A DNA stretch of 46,297 nucleotides from Burkholderiales bacterium (lineage in GTDB: Bacteria; Pseudomonadota; Gammaproteobacteria; Burkholderiales; Burkholderiaceae_C): contig JAUVYR010000006.1 in NCBI GenBank assembly GCA_030602985.1, positions 1 to 46,297 of the forward strand. The letters are read 5' to 3'. The notes beneath the pieces are model-generated. The model saw nothing but the letters and a program-made list of their open reading frames with translations, was not told where the DNA came from and searched no databases. Made by a program: the position numbers and the translations under genes. Each line of letters begins with the position of its first letter. Position 1 is the stretch's first letter. Below are positions 7,776 to 16,644 of this stretch, piece after piece.

Positions 7776-8717
7776 ATGCGTATTCTCATCACCGGCGGCG
7801 CAGGCTGCCTGGGTTCCAACCTGATCGAGCACTGGTTGCCACAAGGGCACCATCTTTTCGTCGTTGACAACTTCGCCACTGGCAAGCGCGAAGTGGTTCC
7901 TCCTGTATCTGGCTTGGAATTGCGAGAGGGTAGCATTGCAGACCCTCATTTGGTCGAGGCCTGCTTTGCAGACTTCCAGCCTGAGGTGGTTGTTCATGCT
8001 GCCGCCGCCTACAAGGATCCGAATGACTGGGAAGAGGATGCTCGCACGAATGTGCTCGGCAGCGCTCATGTGGCCAAAGCCAGCAGGGCGCATGGGGTCA
8101 AGCGACTCATCAACTTCCAGACGGCGCTCTGCTATGGGCGCCCGAGCATGGTCCCCATCCCCGCCGACCACCCCACAGCACCGTTTACCAGCTATGGCAT
8201 CAGCAAGACGGCGGGTGAGCAGTACATGATGCTGTCTGGTGTGCCCACGCTTTCACTGCGCATCTCTAACGTCACTGGCCCGCGTCTGGCCATCGGCCCC
8301 ATACCCACTTTCTACAAACGGCTGAAGGCGGGGCAGAGCTGCTTCTGTTCCGATACGGCTCGTGACTTCCTCGACATGTCGGATTTCCTGTCGTTCATGG
8401 ATGCCGCAATTGGCCTGGACGCGCCCACCGGCACATTCAACGTCGCCAGCGGCGAGGCGCACACCATCCAGGAAATCTTCGATCTCGTCTGCGCGCATCT
8501 GGCGCTTGGAAAAAAGGATGTTCCGGTGGTTCCCCCTGCCGCAGATGACGTCCCCGTGGTATCGCTGGACCCTTCAGCTACACACATGGCGTTTGGCTGG
8601 AAAGCCCAGATTGGCTTCGAAGAAACCATTGCACGCCAGTTGCGTTGGTACGACGCCCATGGCGTCAACGACGTTTTTTCTCACTTGCAGGCGCCCACCA
8701 TGGCGCGAAATGGCTGA
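7776..8717 (+). CDS. SDR-family nucleotide-sugar epimerase/dehydratase, paralogue of the preceding gene
   Basis: 313 residues, the same length as its left neighbour and sharing the odd FQTALCYG active-site segment and the AAYKDP-DW block. Cofactor motif TGGAGCLGSN; catalytic SYGISK. The two probably arose by tandem duplication and may act as a pair, as suggested for Bordetella WbmG/WbmH. A GGACGGAG ribosome site lies before the ATG. The substrate is presumably a UDP-diacetamido uronic acid. Confidence 0.8.
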   Translation: MRILITGGAGCLGSNLIEHWLPQGHHLFVVDNFATGKREVVPPVSGLELREGSIADPHLVEACFADFQPEVVVHAAAAYKDPNDWEEDARTNVLGSAHVAKASRAHGVKRLINFQTALCYGRPSMVPIPADHPTAPFTSYGISKTAGEQYMMLSGVPTLSLRISNVTGPRLAIGPIPTFYKRLKAGQSCFCSDTARDFLDMSDFLSFMDAAIGLDAPTGTFNVASGEAHTIQEIFDLVCAHLALGKKDVPVVPPAADDVPVVSLDPSATHMAFGWKAQIGFEETIARQLRWYDAHGVNDVFSHLQAPTMARNG

Positions 8718-8720
8718 ACC

Positions 8721-9782
8721 ATGGCTCAAGACAATTTTGCCGGGCAACGTGTGCTCGTGGTCGGTGGCGCTGGCTTCGTCGGCAGCAACCTCGTGCATCA
8801 AATACTGGCGCAAGACCCGCGTGAAATCGTCATCGTCGACAACCTGTTGTCGTCAGATGTGGCCAACATCCCGGCCGATACCCGCGTGCGCTTCGTTTTC
8901 GGCTCCATCACCGATGACCGCATCCTCTCGGCCCTGCCGAACGACCTGGACTACGCCTTCCACCTGGCCTGCTTTCACGGCAACCAGTCGTCCATCGCCG
9001 ACCCCATGGCCGATCACGACAACAACACGCTGACCTCACTCAAGCTGTTCGATCGGCTTAAAGACATCAAGACCTTGAAAAAGGTGGTGTACGCGGCAGC
9101 GGCCTGTGCCGTGGCAGAAAAAACCTACGACGCGCCTTCGGCCACCACCGAAGACCAGCCGGTGTCGCTCTACCACGACAGTCCGTATTCCATCTCCAAG
9201 ATCATTGGTGAGTTGTACGGCAACTATTTCTTCCAGCGCTTCCAGCTCCCATTTGTGAAGGCTCGCTTTTCCAATGTGTATGGCCCTCGGGAAATCCTTG
9301 GGGCTGGACAATGGCGCGGGACTGTGCATACCGTGTGGCGCAATGTCACGCCTACCTTCATCTGGCGATCGCTGAAGGGCGAAGCCCTGCCACTGGACAA
9401 CGGTGGCAACGCCAGCCGAGATTTCATCTTTGTGGAAGACATGGCGCGGGGGCTCATGGCGTGCGCACTAAAGGGCGCCTCAGGGGAGGTTTACAACTTG
9501 GCCACGGGGCGCGAGACCAGCATCTTGGAGTTGGCCACGCTGATCAACGAGTTCACAGGCAACAAGACCCCTCTTGATCTACGACCCGCTCGCGACTGGG
9601 ACCGGTCTGGCAAACGTTTCGCTTCAACCGAAAAGGCCGAGCGCGAGTTGAGTTTTACCGCACAAATCACCGTGCGCGAAGGCGTTCGCCGAACCGTGGA
9701 GTGGACGCGAGCAAACCAGGGGCTGATCGAGCGCAGCATCGCCAAGCATGACAAACAGATGAGCCAGCAACGCGGCAACTGA
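8721..9782 (+). CDS. SDR-family nucleotide-sugar epimerase/dehydratase, WbmF-like
   Basis: 353 residues. Cofactor motif VGGAGFVGSN near the N-terminus, catalytic YSISK, and the usual RFSNVYGPRE and RDFIFVEDMARG blocks of nucleotide-sugar 4-epimerases/dehydratases. The AAAACAVAEK segment replaces the ordinary SSSAVYG active-site strand. Starts 3 bases after the previous stop. Likely part of the uronic-acid branch like its neighbours; the exact reaction cannot be read from the sequence. Confidence 0.8.
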   Translation: MAQDNFAGQRVLVVGGAGFVGSNLVHQILAQDPREIVIVDNLLSSDVANIPADTRVRFVFGSITDDRILSALPNDLDYAFHLACFHGNQSSIADPMADHDNNTLTSLKLFDRLKDIKTLKKVVYAAAACAVAEKTYDAPSATTEDQPVSLYHDSPYSISKIIGELYGNYFFQRFQLPFVKARFSNVYGPREILGAGQWRGTVHTVWRNVTPTFIWRSLKGEALPLDNGGNASRDFIFVEDMARGLMACALKGASGEVYNLATGRETSILELATLINEFTGNKTPLDLRPARDWDRSGKRFASTEKAERELSFTAQITVREGVRRTVEWTRANQGLIERSIAKHDKQMSQQRGN

Positions 9783-9799
9783 AAAAGGACGGAGTATCC

Positions 9800-10804
9800 A
9801 TGGACATACGTGGCAAGAAACTGGTGGTCATTGGTGGTGCCGGCCTGATTGGTTCGCACACCGTCGACCACCTGATCAAGGACGACGTCAAAGAAATCGT
9901 CATCTACGACAACTTCGTGCGTGGCCGGGTTGAAAACCTGAACAACGCCCTGCGCGATCCGCGGGTGAAGATTTACGATGCAGGTGGAGACATTCTGCAA
10001 ACGGACATTCTCGAGTCCGCCATCGATGGCGCCGATGGGGTGTTTCACCTTGCGGCATTGTGGCTGCTGCAGTGCCACGAGTTTCCGCGCAGCGCGTTTG
10101 ATGTGAACGTTCGTGGCACCTTCAACGTGATGGAGGCGTGCGTCAAAAAAGGCGTCAAGCGGCTGGTCTACTCGTCTTCTGCCTCTGTGTATGGCGACGC
10201 CGTGGAAGAGCCCATGACGGAAGAGCACCCATTCAACAACCAGAACTTCTATGGGGCCACCAAAATCTGCGGCGAGGCCATGCTGCGGGCATTTCACCAT
10301 CGCTACCGCCTCAACTACGTGGGCCTGCGCTACATGAACGTCTACGGTCCCCGTCAGGACTACCATGGTGCCTACATCGCCGTGATCATGAAGATGCTGG
10401 ATGCGATCGACCGGGGTGATAGCCCCACCATCCTAGGCGATGGATCGGAAGCATTCGACTTTGTCGCCGTGGAGGATTGCGGGCTAGCCAATGTCTGCGC
10501 CATGAAGTCCGATGCGGTGGACTCTTTTTACAACGTCGGTACCGGCTTCCGCACGTCGCTCAAGCAGCTGGCCGAGATGCTGATCGAGCTCACCGGGTGC
10601 CAGCAGCCCATCAAGTACGCACCCCGCAGCCAAGCCACGCTGGTTCGCAACCGCATCGGCAGCCCGGTGAAAGCCAGCAAGGAAATCGGGTTCACCGCAA
10701 CCATCAACCTGCGTGAAGGCCTGCGCCAGCTGATCGAGTGGCGCGCCGCCCACAAGGCTGAGGTTGCGGCACGTCGCGCTGCCGTTGGATTGCCTGCACA
10801 TTGA
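9800..10804 (+). CDS. SDR-family nucleotide-sugar epimerase (GalE/WbpP-like)
   Basis: 334 residues, the most canonical of the SDR group: IGGAGLIGSH for NAD, SSSASVYGDA with the catalytic serine, NFYGATK as YxxxK, and RYMNVYGPRQDYHGAYI for UDP-sugar binding. Probably a C4 epimerase acting on a UDP-uronic acid or UDP-HexNAc. AAGGACGGAG precedes the ATG. The next gene starts 19 bases downstream. Confidence 0.8.
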   Translation: MDIRGKKLVVIGGAGLIGSHTVDHLIKDDVKEIVIYDNFVRGRVENLNNALRDPRVKIYDAGGDILQTDILESAIDGADGVFHLAALWLLQCHEFPRSAFDVNVRGTFNVMEACVKKGVKRLVYSSSASVYGDAVEEPMTEEHPFNNQNFYGATKICGEAMLRAFHHRYRLNYVGLRYMNVYGPRQDYHGAYIAVIMKMLDAIDRGDSPTILGDGSEAFDFVAVEDCGLANVCAMKSDAVDSFYNVGTGFRTSLKQLAEMLIELTGCQQPIKYAPRSQATLVRNRIGSPVKASKEIGFTATINLREGLRQLIEWRAAHKAEVAARRAAVGLPAH

Positions 10805-10823
10805 GCACGGGCGCGCAACCGAA

Positions 10824-11735
10824 ATGAGTGATATGCATCGAAAAGCCGCTAGCAAGACCGATGAGCACCCGTTGAGCAAGGGCATCTTGTCGGATGAGCG
10901 CGTCATTGCCCCAGGCGTGCTGGTGGGCGGTGGTGCGCGTTTGCTGTCCATGGAAGAGGTGGTGCCACTTCTTGTATCGCCGGATTCTGGGCTTGCGCTG
11001 ACGTTTGATGTGTTGCGAGAGCAGCTGATTGACGCGAAAGGTGCGCAATATCCCGTCAGAGATGGCCTCCCGTTGCTCATTCCGAAGGGGTTGCAGAGGT
11101 TCTACACCGATCATCTGGAGATGCCGCCCGAAGCGGTGACCGACGCCTTTTATCAGTATTACTTCCTCTCGGCCGTCAAACAGTCGGGGGTCGTGGGCGC
11201 TATCAACGCACCAGCGTCAGACATTCACTACCAGCGTCACCTCTTTCGAATGAAGGATTGCCTGAACACGGCTCATGGCCTGGTTCTCGACGTGGGATGT
11301 GACGATCCGGAGATCGGCGCAGGATTGCTGCCCTCTGGATTGCTTTATGTTGGATTGGACCCGTTCTGCCAACGCGCTGAGCCATTCAGGGTTGTAGGCT
11401 TCGGGGAACAGCTTCCCTTTGCTGACTCATCTTTTGACGGTGTCATGTTCAATACCAGCCTGGACCACATCCTGGATTGGCGCAGGGCGGTTGAGGAGGC
11501 CTGGCGAGTTTTGGTTCCAGGTGGTCAGCTGTTTATCAGCACGCTCGTTTGGACCTCGAACGCCGATCTGGTCACGGACTCGGTGCATTTCCACCATTTC
11601 AGAGACTATGAAATCCTGGGTGCGCTTCAAGATGGCTGGGAGATTGAGCGGAAGATCAGATACGGCTACAAGGGCAATACCCACCGCCATGGTCTATACC
11701 TGTCGGCGCGTAAGCCCGCCTCAGTGAGTCGCTGA
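10824..11735 (+). CDS. Class I SAM-dependent methyltransferase with Trm112-like N-terminal segment
   Basis: 303 residues. Residues about 45-85 (LVSPDSGLAL to YPVRDGLPLLIPKG) resemble the Trm112/YcaR small domain, but the usual cysteine is replaced by serine (SPDSG). The C-terminal part is a class I methyltransferase: LVLDVGCDDPEIGAG for SAM, LPFADSSFDGVMFNTSLDHI and WRVLVPGGQLFIS. I take the ATG at 10824 because the frame upstream runs inside the previous gene. In this setting it may methylate a sugar of the O-antigen or its terminal cap; the substrate is unknown. Confidence 0.75.
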   Translation: MSDMHRKAASKTDEHPLSKGILSDERVIAPGVLVGGGARLLSMEEVVPLLVSPDSGLALTFDVLREQLIDAKGAQYPVRDGLPLLIPKGLQRFYTDHLEMPPEAVTDAFYQYYFLSAVKQSGVVGAINAPASDIHYQRHLFRMKDCLNTAHGLVLDVGCDDPEIGAGLLPSGLLYVGLDPFCQRAEPFRVVGFGEQLPFADSSFDGVMFNTSLDHILDWRRAVEEAWRVLVPGGQLFISTLVWTSNADLVTDSVHFHHFRDYEILGALQDGWEIERKIRYGYKGNTHRHGLYLSARKPASVSR

Positions 11736-11740
11736 AGGCG

Positions 11741-13630
11741 ATGTGCGGACTCGCCGGATTGATGAACAGTGACGGCCGTCCCGTGACGGCGGCGGTGCTA
11801 AAAGGTATGGGCGACGCGATTTCGCATCGCGGCCCCGATGGTGAGGGCTATTGGGTCGACGGGCCCGTTGGTTTGGCGCACCGTCGCCTGTCGATCATTG
11901 ACCTTTCCAGTTCGGCAAGCCAGCCCATGGTGTCGCTCGACGGCCGTATGGTCTTGGCCTACAACGGCGAGATCTACAACTACCGCGAGCTGCGTGCCGA
12001 ACTCGAACGATGCGGGCATCAGTTTCGGTCCAGCAGCGACACCGAAGTCGTGCTCAATGCCTTGTCCCAATGGGGTGTCGGCGCCTTGACAAAGTTCAAC
12101 GGCATGTTTGCGCTGGCTTGCTGGGATATCGGCCGCAAGACGCTGTTGCTGGCGCGTGACCGGTATGGAATCAAGCCGCTCTACTATGCGGGACTTCCAA
12201 ATAGTTTGGCCTTTGGTTCGGAGCAGAAGGCCATACTTGCGCTTCCGGAATTCCGACGTCGACTGGATCATCAGGCACTGATCGAATATTTCACGTTCCA
12301 GAATATCTTTACGGACCGCACCTTCATGCAGGGTATTCACATCCTGCCGGCGGGGCACTACCTGGAGATTGGTCTGGGCGAGAAGCGTCAATCACTCTCG
12401 CCCACCGAGTACTGGGATTTCAATTTCAAGGAGCCGGAGCATTTCCAGGATATCCGCGAATACGAGGAAGAACTCGACAGACTGTTCACCAATGCGGTGT
12501 CGCGGCAGCTGGTCTCTGACGTGGAGTTGGGGTGTTACTTGAGCGGTGGCATGGACTCCGGCTCCATCACGTCCGTGGCTTCGCGACACATTCCTTATCT
12601 CAAGACTTTTACCTGTGGATTCGATTTGAGTTCAGCTTCGGGGCTTGAACTGGCTTTTGACGAACGGGAGAAAGCTGAGTTCATGTCGTACCGCTTCAAG
12701 ACGGAACATTACGAGATGGTCTTGAAGGCCGGCGACATGGAGCGTGCCATGCAAACGATCGCATGGCATCTGGAGGAGCCGCGAGTTGGGCAGTGCTATC
12801 CGAATTTTTATGCCGCCAAACTGGCATCCAAATTTGTCAAGGTCGTTCTCAGCGGTGCCGGTGGGGACGAGATGTTTGGCGGTTATCCGTGGCGTTACTA
12901 TCGCGCAGTTGTCAACGATGATTTCGAACATTACGTCGACAAGTACTACGGATTCTGGCAACGTTTGATCCCCAACAGCTTGCTGCGTGAGGCTTTCGCT
13001 CCCATTGCCGGAAGCTTTTCATCGGTATGGACGCGAGACATTTTCCGGGACGTTTTCCAACACCACGCGAATGAGCTAAGTCGCCCCGAAGACTACATCA
13101 ACCACTCCCTTTACTTTGAAGCGAAAACGTTTCTCCATGGACTGCTGGTCGTCGAGGACAAGCTCAGCATGGCACATGGTCTCGAGAGTCGTGTACCGTT
13201 TCTGGACAACGACCTGGTGGACTTCGCGATGTCGTGCCCAGTGCACCTCAAGTTGAACAATGTCGCCGACGTCATTCGTATCAACGAGAACCAGCCAGGG
13301 AACAAGGCAGGCGCTTACTACTCTCGCACCAAGGATGGAAAGAAGTTGCTGCGTGATGTCATGAGTCGCCATATTCCGAGCGAAATTGTCAATGCAGAAA
13401 AACAAGGGTTTTCCGCGCCAGACGCCAGCTGGTTCAAAGGAGAAAGCATCGATTTTGTAAAGCGGACGTTGCTCAACGGCAATCCACGTATTTATGAACT
13501 GCTCGATCGCAAAGTGATTGCGCGGCTGGTGGATGAACACATGAGTGGGCAAACCAATCGTCGACTGCTAATCTGGTCCCTGCTGAGCGTTGAAGCGTGG
13601 TTGCAGCAGTTTGAGTGCGAAATGGCGTAG
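11741..13630 (+). CDS. asnB: Glutamine-dependent asparagine-synthetase-like amidotransferase (first copy)
   Basis: 629 residues. Class II glutaminase domain with the catalytic Cys2 (MCGLAG), RGPDGEGYW, YNGEIYNYREL and DTEVVL. The synthetase domain has the ATP pyrophosphatase loop SGGMDSG at residues 268-274, GAGGDEMFGGY and HGLESRVPFLDN. All catalytic parts look intact. In O-antigen loci such enzymes amidate uronic acids to uronamides rather than make asparagine, which fits the diacetamido uronic acid pathway here. Starts 5 bases after the methyltransferase. A second copy lies at 23,300. Confidence 0.9.
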   Translation: MCGLAGLMNSDGRPVTAAVLKGMGDAISHRGPDGEGYWVDGPVGLAHRRLSIIDLSSSASQPMVSLDGRMVLAYNGEIYNYRELRAELERCGHQFRSSSDTEVVLNALSQWGVGALTKFNGMFALACWDIGRKTLLLARDRYGIKPLYYAGLPNSLAFGSEQKAILALPEFRRRLDHQALIEYFTFQNIFTDRTFMQGIHILPAGHYLEIGLGEKRQSLSPTEYWDFNFKEPEHFQDIREYEEELDRLFTNAVSRQLVSDVELGCYLSGGMDSGSITSVASRHIPYLKTFTCGFDLSSASGLELAFDEREKAEFMSYRFKTEHYEMVLKAGDMERAMQTIAWHLEEPRVGQCYPNFYAAKLASKFVKVVLSGAGGDEMFGGYPWRYYRAVVNDDFEHYVDKYYGFWQRLIPNSLLREAFAPIAGSFSSVWTRDIFRDVFQHHANELSRPEDYINHSLYFEAKTFLHGLLVVEDKLSMAHGLESRVPFLDNDLVDFAMSCPVHLKLNNVADVIRINENQPGNKAGAYYSRTKDGKKLLRDVMSRHIPSEIVNAEKQGFSAPDASWFKGESIDFVKRTLLNGNPRIYELLDRKVIARLVDEHMSGQTNRRLLIWSLLSVEAWLQQFECEMA

Positions 13631-13640
13631 TGGAGCCCAC

Positions 13641-14510
13641 ATGAGCACTGTACTGATCACGGGGGCGAACGGGCATCTGGGTTCGCGAGCGCTGCCGTTG
13701 CTGGTGGCCAAGCATGAGGTGCATGCACTTGTTCGACGCGTTCCCGAGGAGGTGGTCGAAGGGGTTGTCTACCACTCGGTTGACCTCTCTTCACTACATG
13801 CACTTGAAAAGCTTCCTGCGCACGTGGACGCCGTGATACACCTTGCGCAGGCAAGTGGCTATCGCGACTTTCCGAGGCGAGCCCTGGAAACTTTTCAGGT
13901 CAATGCTGCTGCAACGGCGTTGCTTCTGGACTACGGGCGCCGGGCGGGGGCCTCGCGATTCATTCTCGCGTCCACCGGTGGTCTATACAAACCGATGCAA
14001 GGGGTGATCGACGAACAGACACCTATCGCGCCGCCGGATGGAGTCCTGTCGCATTACTTCCGTACCAAACTGAGTGCGGAACTGATAGCGCGGCCGTACG
14101 AATCCCTCATGCAGGTGTCGATACTGCGCCCCTTTTTCATTTATGGCCCAGGGCAGTCCGAAGACAAACTGATTGCGCGGCTCATCGCGTCGGTACGTGA
14201 AGGGCGACCCATTCATATCACCGGGCAAGAAGGGCTCGAGATGAATCCGGTCCATGTCGACGATGTGGCCGAACTCCTCGTCAAGCTGCTGACCGCTGAG
14301 GGTTCAAGAACCATCAACGTCGCCGGCCCTGATGTGGTCTCGATACTTCACATTGCCCAGGAGTGTGGTCGGTGGCTGGCACGCACCCCGATACTTGAAA
14401 ACCTGCCCGGTACACCTGACAGGATTGTGGCTGGCACCGGTCTTTTTCAAACACTTCTGGGGCGCGGGTTGCGCAGCTTTGATGAAGGTCTACGTACATG
14501 GATTGCATGA
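13641..14510 (+). CDS. SDR-family nucleotide-sugar epimerase/reductase
   Basis: 289 residues. ITGANGHLGSRAL cofactor motif, ILASTGGLYKP active-site strand, HYFRTK as YxxxK, and RPFFIYGPGQSEDKLIARL. Shorter and more divergent than the SDR genes at 6.8-10.8 kb. The ATG at 13641 is preferred; the frame is open upstream into asnB but without family sequence. The 3' end overlaps the next gene by 13 bases. Probably an epimerase or 4-ketoreductase of sugar precursor supply. Confidence 0.75.
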   Translation: MSTVLITGANGHLGSRALPLLVAKHEVHALVRRVPEEVVEGVVYHSVDLSSLHALEKLPAHVDAVIHLAQASGYRDFPRRALETFQVNAAATALLLDYGRRAGASRFILASTGGLYKPMQGVIDEQTPIAPPDGVLSHYFRTKLSAELIARPYESLMQVSILRPFFIYGPGQSEDKLIARLIASVREGRPIHITGQEGLEMNPVHVDDVAELLVKLLTAEGSRTINVAGPDVVSILHIAQECGRWLARTPILENLPGTPDRIVAGTGLFQTLLGRGLRSFDEGLRTWIA

Positions 14511-15268
14511 TGCCTACCGTGCCAGAGTTCCGCTTTTCCAAGTCAGTGTTTGTGCAGATACTGGACGCGCTGAAAAGTGCGAGCTACAGGTGTGTGACGT
14601 TTTCTGAAACTCTTAAGGAACCGCAAAGTGGAGTCAAGACCTGCCTGTTGCGACACGACGTCGATGTCAGCATGCAGTTGGCGTTGGAAATGGCACGTCT
14701 TGAGCATGAGCATGGGATCCAGTCCACCTATTTCGTGATGCTGCGCTCGCCCATGTATAACCTGATGAGCCGCCATGACTCGGCGATCCTAGTTGAACTG
14801 GCCTTGCTCGGACACGAGATTGGGCTGCATTTCGATGCCGGTTGCCGCCCAAATCCGGGCATGACGCTGGAGGAAGAGCTTCGCTTCGAGCTTGATGTGC
14901 TGTCGCAGTTGTCGGGGCACATGGTCCGTTCATTTTCTTTCCACCAGCCGACTCCGGAAATCATTGAAAGCCGGCTGGAGTTGCCTGGCGTGATTAACAC
15001 GTACCACCCGAGTCACCTTTCCGGGTACAAGTACATTTCTGATTCCAATCGCGTCTGGCGAGAGTTGAACCCGTTCCAATTGATCGACTCGGGTCTGGCG
15101 CGCCTGCACATGTTGCTCCATCCTGTTTGGTGGATGTGCAGCGACGCCGATGTGAAAGATTGCTGGGACCATGCCATACGTCTCAACTTCGTTTCCATGC
15201 AGGCGCAGCTGCTTGGCACCGAGCGAGCCTATGGAGAACCCCGTGCAATGACGTTGATCCGTTATTGA
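14498..15268 (+). CDS. Polysaccharide-deacetylase-like protein (CE4-like, WbmS-like)
   Basis: 256 residues. CLLRHDVDVS gives the paired aspartates of a NodB-type metal site, and LLGHEIGLHFDAG the following histidine. SFSFHQPTPEI and MLLHPVWWM fit a seven-stranded barrel of the polysaccharide deacetylase superfamily. Bordetella O-antigen loci carry a comparable protein, WbmS. A plausible job is removal of an N-acyl group or editing of the terminal sugar. ATGs at 14507 and 14510 are alternative starts. Confidence 0.65.
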   Translation: MDCMMPTVPEFRFSKSVFVQILDALKSASYRCVTFSETLKEPQSGVKTCLLRHDVDVSMQLALEMARLEHEHGIQSTYFVMLRSPMYNLMSRHDSAILVELALLGHEIGLHFDAGCRPNPGMTLEEELRFELDVLSQLSGHMVRSFSFHQPTPEIIESRLELPGVINTYHPSHLSGYKYISDSNRVWRELNPFQLIDSGLARLHMLLHPVWWMCSDADVKDCWDHAIRLNFVSMQAQLLGTERAYGEPRAMTLIRY

Positions 15269-15292
15269 TATTCCGTTCTGTATTGAAATAAT
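15265..15292 (+). promoter_or_regulatory. Candidate sigma-70 promoter in AT-rich spacer
   Basis: TTGATA (15265-15270) and AATAAT (15287-15292) with 16 bases between, each five of six to consensus. They lie at the start of a 141-base spacer that is much more AT-rich than the flanks. It would drive the GNAT gene and those behind it with a leader of about 110 bases. No terminator is seen in the spacer. Confidence 0.4.
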
Positions 15293-15409
15293 AACTTCGC
15301 GAAGGATCTGCCGGGTCGATTAGGAAAAATCGAGATTTATATTCCGAACTCTGCAGGCGGATAATGGGGCTCAAATTCGAAACTAAAGCATTATGATTTT
15401 TGCTAATAA

Positions 15410-15940
15410 ATGAACCAAACCAATTCGGCGAATTCGGTGCGACTTAGGCGGGTGAGGCGCGACGATTCAAATCTTCTGTTCGAATGGATTAACAACCGTG
15501 AGTTGGTTGTAAACAATGCTCCATTTCGCCCTATTTCGAAAATGGAGCATGATCGATGGTTCGAGAGTTTAGGAGCAAAGAAGGATCTTGAGATTTTTAT
15601 GATCGAGGATTCCGATGGGGGTTTGACAATAGGATCATGTCAGCTTAAGAATATCCATGATGTTCACAGATCTGCTGAACTGCAGATCAGAATCGGGCGC
15701 ACTGACCGACAAAATCAGGGAGCGGGAAGCGAGGCGATTCGATTATTAATCGAATATGGATTTGGTGAATTAAAACTGCATCGAATCATGCTGCATGTAT
15801 TCTCGACAAACTCTCGCGCTATACATGTGTATAAAAAAAATGGCTTCCAGCAAGAGGGTGTGATGCGTGAAGCAGCCTTCATTGAAGGTCGTTGGCTTGA
15901 TGTGTGTGTTTTCGGGCTTATCAACACCACGCACTCATGA
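15410..15940 (+). CDS. GNAT-family N-acetyltransferase (RimJ/RimL- or PseH-like)
   Basis: 176 residues. RLRRVRRDDSNLLFEWINN at the N-terminus, AELQIRIGRTDRQNQGAGSEAIRLL as the acetyl-CoA pyrophosphate-binding motif A, and NSRAIHVYKKNGFQQEGVMR near the C-terminus are the standard blocks of this GNAT subfamily. In polysaccharide loci such proteins N-acylate amino sugars. The gene is visibly lower in GC than its neighbours. The stop overlaps the next start (ATGA). Confidence 0.8.
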   Translation: MNQTNSANSVRLRRVRRDDSNLLFEWINNRELVVNNAPFRPISKMEHDRWFESLGAKKDLEIFMIEDSDGGLTIGSCQLKNIHDVHRSAELQIRIGRTDRQNQGAGSEAIRLLIEYGFGELKLHRIMLHVFSTNSRAIHVYKKNGFQQEGVMREAAFIEGRWLDVCVFGLINTTHS

Positions 15941-16644
15941 GTACGATTGTTGCTATCCATCAGCCTAATTTTTTCCCTTGGCTCGGCTACTTCGACAAGA
16001 TTGCCCGGAGTGATGTGTTCGTCATTCTGGATGACGTGCAGTTCCCCAAGACAGGAGGAGTTTGGTGCAACCGCGTGAAAATGCGTCTCGCTGGGGAAGC
16101 GCGCTGGGTGACAGCGCCCATCCGTCGGGCGTTTCATGGCGTAGCACCGATCTGCGAAATCCGATGGGCGGATGAACAACCCTGGCGGATAAAACTGCTC
16201 AAAACGTTGGCCGCCAATTACTCCAAGGCACCGTTCTACCAGGAAATCACGCCGTGGCTTGAGGCACTGATTCTTTTGCCTGAAAGCAACTTGGCCCGTT
16301 ACAACATGGCAGTTGTCCGGGCCATTGCCGAACAAATAGGTTTGCAGCACAACCACTTTGTGACATCGTCATCGCTGGGTGGGCGAGGGAATGCCAGCGC
16401 ACTGCTGATTGACCTCACGCTGAAGGCCGGCGGGGGCAGTTATCTGTGCGGTGGGGGGGCGGGAGGTTATCAGGACGACGAAGCGTTCGCTGCCGCAGGG
16501 CTGAAATTGTGTTACCAGTCTTTTGTTCACCCCGTTTATTCACAGTTTGGCGGGTGTGAATTTGTTCCTGGGCTTTCTGTTGTAGATGCGTTGATGAACC
16601 TCGGTTTTGATGGAGTTGGACGACTGATGAGGCGGAATGCTTAA
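15937..16644 (+). CDS. WbqC-family protein
   Basis: 235 residues beginning IVAIHQPNFFPWLGYFDKIARSD, the signature of the WbqC family found in O-antigen and capsule loci; VILDDVQF and WCNRVKM follow. The biochemical role of the family is not firmly known; it is often linked to amino-sugar acylation. The ATG at 15937 sits in an ATGA overlap with the GNAT gene, suggesting joint action. The last 8 bases overlap the glycosyltransferase gene. Confidence 0.85.
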   Translation: MSTIVAIHQPNFFPWLGYFDKIARSDVFVILDDVQFPKTGGVWCNRVKMRLAGEARWVTAPIRRAFHGVAPICEIRWADEQPWRIKLLKTLAANYSKAPFYQEITPWLEALILLPESNLARYNMAVVRAIAEQIGLQHNHFVTSSSLGGRGNASALLIDLTLKAGGGSYLCGGGAGGYQDDEAFAAAGLKLCYQSFVHPVYSQFGGCEFVPGLSVVDALMNLGFDGVGRLMRRNA

